From Dendrophyllia cribrosa (lineage: Eukaryota > Cnidaria > Anthozoa > Scleractinia > Dendrophylliidae), in the NCBI GenBank assembly GCA_024195265.1, contig JAJLRJ010000010.1:1365282-1429281 (forward strand): DNA of 64,000 nucleotides, in the 5' to 3' direction. The translations under genes and the position numbers were made by a program. How positions within the stretch are numbered: position 1 is the stretch's first letter; each line of letters opens with the position of its first letter. The notes under the pieces are model-generated. The model did not search any database, was not told where the DNA came from, and was given only the letters and a program-made list of their open reading frames with translations. Positions 59,859 through 64,000 of the stretch are shown one piece after another.

Positions 59859-60062
59859 ATGGATCCACGGTCAACCAGAGACATTCTCGTCCCAGAGCCC
59901 TCGTTTCGTTTGGTTAGCGGAAAAAAACGAAGACGCAAGTTAAAAAAACCGTGGAGCCCTGGGGACAAGGATGCAAGACACATGTCCTTCTTTGATCATG
60001 CGCACTACAACTCTAGGTATGCAACGCGTGTATACAATTACCGATTCGATTGCGTAACATGA
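59859..60062 (+). CDS. Hypothetical small basic protein or first exon
   Basis: An ATG frame reads MDPRSTRDILVPEPSFRLVS, then KKRRRKLKKPW and HMSFFDHAHYNSR. It is either a 67-aa protein ending at 60062, or, if the TCTAG|GTATGC donor at 60013/60014 is used, a first exon of phase 2. I see no partner exon before the SAM-domain gene, whose first exon starts with its own ATG. No domain recognised; the KKRRRK stretch could be a nuclear localisation signal. Confidence 0.3.
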   Translation: MDPRSTRDILVPEPSFRLVSGKKRRRKLKKPWSPGDKDARHMSFFDHAHYNSRYATRVYNYRFDCVT

Positions 60063-61076
60063 TGACGCACTTACCTTTTCGTCATATATGAGTCATAAGG
60101 AGTACATGCGGTGATTGGCTCACATCGCTTTTGCTATCAATAGTTGCGTAACAAAATCAGCAAAAAAATTGCGTTAGAGATAAACAAAATGCAATGACAT
60201 TGGTCACGTTTTGTGTATAGAAATGGAGAAAAGAGAGCAAAGTTCATGTTTTCAGAGATTTTAGAAATGACAACCACCTGTCGGATATGGCTGGGTGGCT
60301 AAAGCATTTAACCATGAAATGTCATCCGCGGAACTTGAACCAGATAAGAGCACTCTTTGTTGAACATTTCGTTTATCTATATCCCTTGAAAAAAAAAACA
60401 TTGCAACAAACAACAAAAGTGAAGTGAAGTGAAGTGTAAACTGTAGAGAGGTAGAAATTAAGCTGATACAAAACCAGTGTGGCTAGTCGTACTAGAATTA
60501 AAGCTCTAAAATTAAACAACACGGATTTGGTATAAATATTGTCAACTGAACCATTATGGCGTGAAGTGAAGCGTTAACAGCAAAGGGAGATAAAATAAAC
60601 CCCCAAAAGCCGAAAGGGCCAATTCGAGAAACCAAATTAACAAAAAGGATTTGTAGAATATTACAAACCAGACCAATACCAAAGTCTTAGCCGATTAACT
60701 TTATTTACGCTCATATCTTTAACGTTGAAGAAACTTTCAACAATATTATCAAAAGTGTCAGCTCGTTAATTAACTGCTAAATATCTAACAATGTACAAAG
60801 GAATTTCATTACTACAGTGTCATCATCAATTTATACACAATTCTTGCCAAGGTTCAAATGACGTTTGTTTGAGAACTGCGCGTTTTTGTTGTTACAAGGT
60901 CATTAATGTGGATCTGGCAGTCGATCTGCGTTTCCTTTCATCGCAACGAGTTTCAGTTTCCATTAGATGTTTGCATAAAAACAAAGCTGTAATGAGCTGA
61001 GGTTTTGCGGTTCTTGTCATATTTATTTGTGCGAAACTTTGGAAGCGACAAAGTAACGTGCTAAGAAACATAAGCG
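60063..61076. other. Intergenic, upstream of SAM gene
   Basis: AT-rich, with a GTGAAGTGAAGTGAAGT microsatellite near 60418-60438. No exon seen. The last 100 bp would be the SAM-gene 5' UTR; no TATA box or strong acceptor precedes the ATG. Confidence 0.5.
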
Positions 61077-64000
61077 ATGGATTGGTGCACAGAGGAGGTT
61101 GTGAAATGGCTCAATGCTATAGGTCTTTCAAAGTACACCAAGAGATTTAAAGGTAGGTCATTTCAATCGTAAATTGTGTATTAAAACCCTCGGGATTTGC
61201 TTCTATGTTGAAATGAAGAACAACCGAACTCTTGTACTTTGTTTTGAAGTATCAAAGCGGAAACTCAGAAGCATTCAGACAGGTTAAGTTGAAGAAATGT
61301 CTGGAGTTTTCAGTGACCTTGGAAATCGCTTTTAATAAATAAAAAATCTTATCAAAAGTCTTCATATCTAATCGAATGTCGCATACTTTTACTCGATGCT
61401 TAAAACTTTGCTATCTTCTTTAAAATATATCACTGATATTTTATATTAAATACTAGCTGAAAGTGATATAAGTGTTGTAAATTTGTTGTAGGGTACTTGG
61501 TGAGCGGAGCTGTCTTATTGCAAATGGATGAGACATTACTTGGTAAGAACGCTATAAAGTCTTATCAATATCTACATCTCTAGTTATCTAAGGCTAACAA
61601 TTTTTCAACCTCTGGCTATGCTTGACATAAGCGACTTAAATAATACTTCAACGTACTTCAACTACTTTTCGTTTAAAACCGCTTTTAACGCGACTTCTAC
61701 AGCCATACTTGATAAACAGACACGACCCAAACCACAACACAAAGGCCTACTGTATATTCGAACAGTAATTAAAAAACCCTCTTTGATAGACGGAAATATC
61801 TCAGAGAATATTGAAATACATTTAAGTGGTAGTTTTAAACATTTTGAGTTTATCTAGGGGCATTATTTGATAGTTTGAAGAGTTAGTTTAATTCAACTAT
61901 TCCTTACCCTGAGGTAAATGTTTTAACTCTACCTCGCCCCGAGTTTTTGTACTACGGGTTTTAATGTCATTTGTTGTATCGAGTTGTAGTCAGTATAAAG
62001 CTTCGGTTTATTAAATCTCCTTTTATTCTTAATAGATAAGACCTAATTCTATTTTAATTTCGTTTTAATAAGCTAACAGAAAGGAAAAAAATATGTTTTA
62101 CTGGGAAACTGGCCTCCATTCTTTACCGGCTCAAACTACTTTTGCGTATCAAAATGTTCCCGCAGTTGAACTAATTTCTCATTGTTCCACTGTCTTTATG
62201 TTCTTTTTGTGCGTTGGCAAAAAAAGGAAAAAGGCTTAACAATGGCTAATGGCTTCGAAATGACTGTTTTCCATTGAGCTAGTAATCGTCTATTATTTCC
62301 GTCGACTGCGGTTTTTATGCGCCAATATAATTCGCATTGGCAAACCATGAATTAGCGACGCGATGCAAATCCAGGAAAGTTACGAGAACTAAGCATTGAA
62401 TATAAAGCTGGCTTAGTTACCGGCAATTAGTATCTGTAATCCTCTTCAACAATAAAGATTTAGTTGTTGATACCACGGATGTGTTTATATGTTGAAGTTT
62501 TAAATCGTCAAAACAGAGAGAAAATTAGTCTTCACGGAATTAAAATCAACACCGCTGTGTTCAGAATGCACATTTTTCCCTCAACAATATTGCAGTCGGT
62601 ATAGGATAAAAACTTCTTTGGTCGTTTTCAATTTATAATAATTTATAACTAAATCCCAAGAAAAATTAAAGATTTGTTGTTAGTTGGTGTAATAAACTCT
62701 AAATACAAAGTTATTAAAGTACTTAAGTATCACAATCGATGAAATTACAACTTAGTAACGAAAGAATTTACATGAAAAGTGCTTAAGTATTGTTACGTTT
62801 ATGTTTTTATTGACTCCAATAACTCCCAGATTTTATGTCAATTAATTGTTAAAGACTAAAAGCCGCAATCTAATTTTAAAATACAGCTAGCTTGGAAGAG
62901 AACAGTACATTGTGTACCACTACATTGTACAACTTTACAACTTTATGTAATTACTGGGGCCCACGATTCACGATTTGCTGCAATTTCAGTAGAGTAGCCT
63001 TTCCAGTAATATTAAAAATCAGCCAAACATTACAGCTTTCAGAAACATAATTAAATGATACATTTTGAGAGCAAAATGTTTGGTACATATATAATTAACT
63101 TAGTGATCTTGTTTTTACATTCTTATTACTTCAGTTAATTTATCAATTTTATTTTGTATTTTTCATTAAATTAGGTAATTTATAGGCACGGCTCTCAGGA
63201 AGAGCATATGCATGAAGGAGAAACCGTGATTAAATAAAGATTATGTGTGTATGTGTGTATGTTGCGGGACAAGTCGCGAATGAAATTGTGCGTGTAACAC
63301 CCCCTCTTCTTAACTTGTCTCGCAACGAAAAATTGCGTTATAATAGTCGAGATTTGTAGAAAAAAGTTAAACAATCTTCTACCTCATAACGTCTCGCACA
63401 CAACAGTCTCACCCAAGTTGTCCTTCGCCCGGCTTTTCTTTTCCATTTCCGTTTCAATTTCAATTTCTTCCTCGAGCTCCTGCTCACAATGCTCTTGACA
63501 GCGTTGCGTTGCAAGTTGTAGTAAAACATTGCCGTGTGTAGCAGTACTTTATGCTCATTCAGGAACTCTTTGGGTTATTTTAAAGTTTATTTTCATTGAG
63601 TTGTTATAACTTGTAGTACTGGCTATAAAAAAATATATAGAATGATTTTCTTTACATACCATAATTTAAAAAGTTCTTTTTTTAACACTGTTGGGTTTTC
63701 AGATGACCTAGAAGTTACAGATGCTAATGACAGGCAAACGCTTCTGCGAGAAACAGCAAAGCTCTCCCCGCCAAAAATCGACGAATCACAAATCTTATCT
63801 ACGAAGAACGAAGCTCAACTTACGGTTAAAAACTCTCATGTTTTACAAACTCCTATTATAACTGTCAGCGATTTTGATGATGACGATGACAATGATAAAA
63901 AAACTGATCAAATTTCTGATGAAGAGGAACTTGCGAACAAAACCCGAAGAAGTTTGAATGAACAATTGTTAAGCCACAGGATTATAAATGTAGCATACAG
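61077..64000 (+). CDS. SAM-domain protein, N-terminal part, continues beyond window
   Basis: Exons 61077-61152, 61492-61542 and 63703 to the window end (still open). Donors are GTAGGT and GTAAGA, acceptors TTGTAG and TTTTCAG, and all junctions are phase 1. The first ~68 residues form a SAM domain: MDWCTEEVVKWLNAIGLSKY, then FKGYLVSGAVLLQMDETLL, then the last helix with DRQTLLRETAKL. SAM domains mediate protein oligomerisation or, rarely, RNA binding. After it comes a polar, acidic stretch with the run DFDDDDDNDKK and DEEEL. No catalytic domain is reached within the 141 residues visible, so the full identity cannot be given. The 2.16-kb second intron holds TTGTCTCGCAAC-type repeats near 63265-63330 but no other recognisable exon. 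Confidence 0.8.

Noticed and set aside
62041..63240. Extra exons within SAM-gene intron 2
   Set aside because: No open stretch with flanking splice sites in the required phase and with SAM-like or other recognisable content; exon 2 joins exon 3 cleanly and completes the SAM domain.

Overview
The window is nuclear DNA from an animal, most likely an anthozoan cnidarian (a coral or sea anemone). The reasons are AT-rich sequence, compact genes cut by many short introns whose proteins still align end to end with vertebrate orthologs (EFHC2, TAF6), and dense miniature transposons, foldbacks and homopolymer-bordered repeats. No bacterial or organellar features are present. The species call is inference, and all gene models are hand-spliced from the sequence with GT-AG (once GC-AG) junctions and phase checks.

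Layout: (1) 1-7.45 kb holds repeats, a two-exon C2H2 zinc-finger gene (+, 2647-4400) and several foldback elements. (2) 7.45-22.08 kb is one uninterrupted satellite of about 60 tandem monomers of 241 bp, with higher-order structure, decayed edges and an inverted-repeat dyad in every monomer inspected. (3) 22.39-34.18 kb is a complete 20-exon EFHC2 gene (-; DM10 ciliary microtubule-inner protein, 737 aa). (4) 34.18-34.49 kb is a short head-to-head promoter with an RFX X-box-like site. It is shared with a 5-exon CAP-Gly protein gene (+, 34495-37287, 217 aa). (5) 39.03-53.01 kb is a complete 13-exon TAF6 gene (-, 588 aa, TFIID histone-fold subunit). (6) 53.91-57.77 kb is a two-exon MGAT4-like glycosyltransferase (-, 387 aa) with an altered acidic catalytic motif. 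A possible 47-aa membrane microprotein gene lies antisense inside its intron. (7) 57.9-60 kb holds a TTAA-flanked MITE, a 481-bp near-perfect palindrome with a TATAA duplication, and a Penelope-type GIY-YIG remnant. (8) 61.08 kb to the end is the 5' part of a SAM-domain gene (+) that runs out of the window.

The host genes look like ordinary housekeeping and ciliary genes. EFHC2 and the CAP-Gly gene are probably co-regulated by a ciliary (RFX) program, because both act on microtubules or are expected to, and they share a promoter. The unusual content is in the repeats: TTAA-flanked (piggyBac-type) non-autonomous elements carrying an 88-91 bp minisatellite, three elements lying within about 15 bp of splice donors, a tandem array of micro-exon-like units with consensus splice sites on the strand antisense to EFHC2, a perfect X-box palindrome inside a transposon, and the dyad-bearing satellite.
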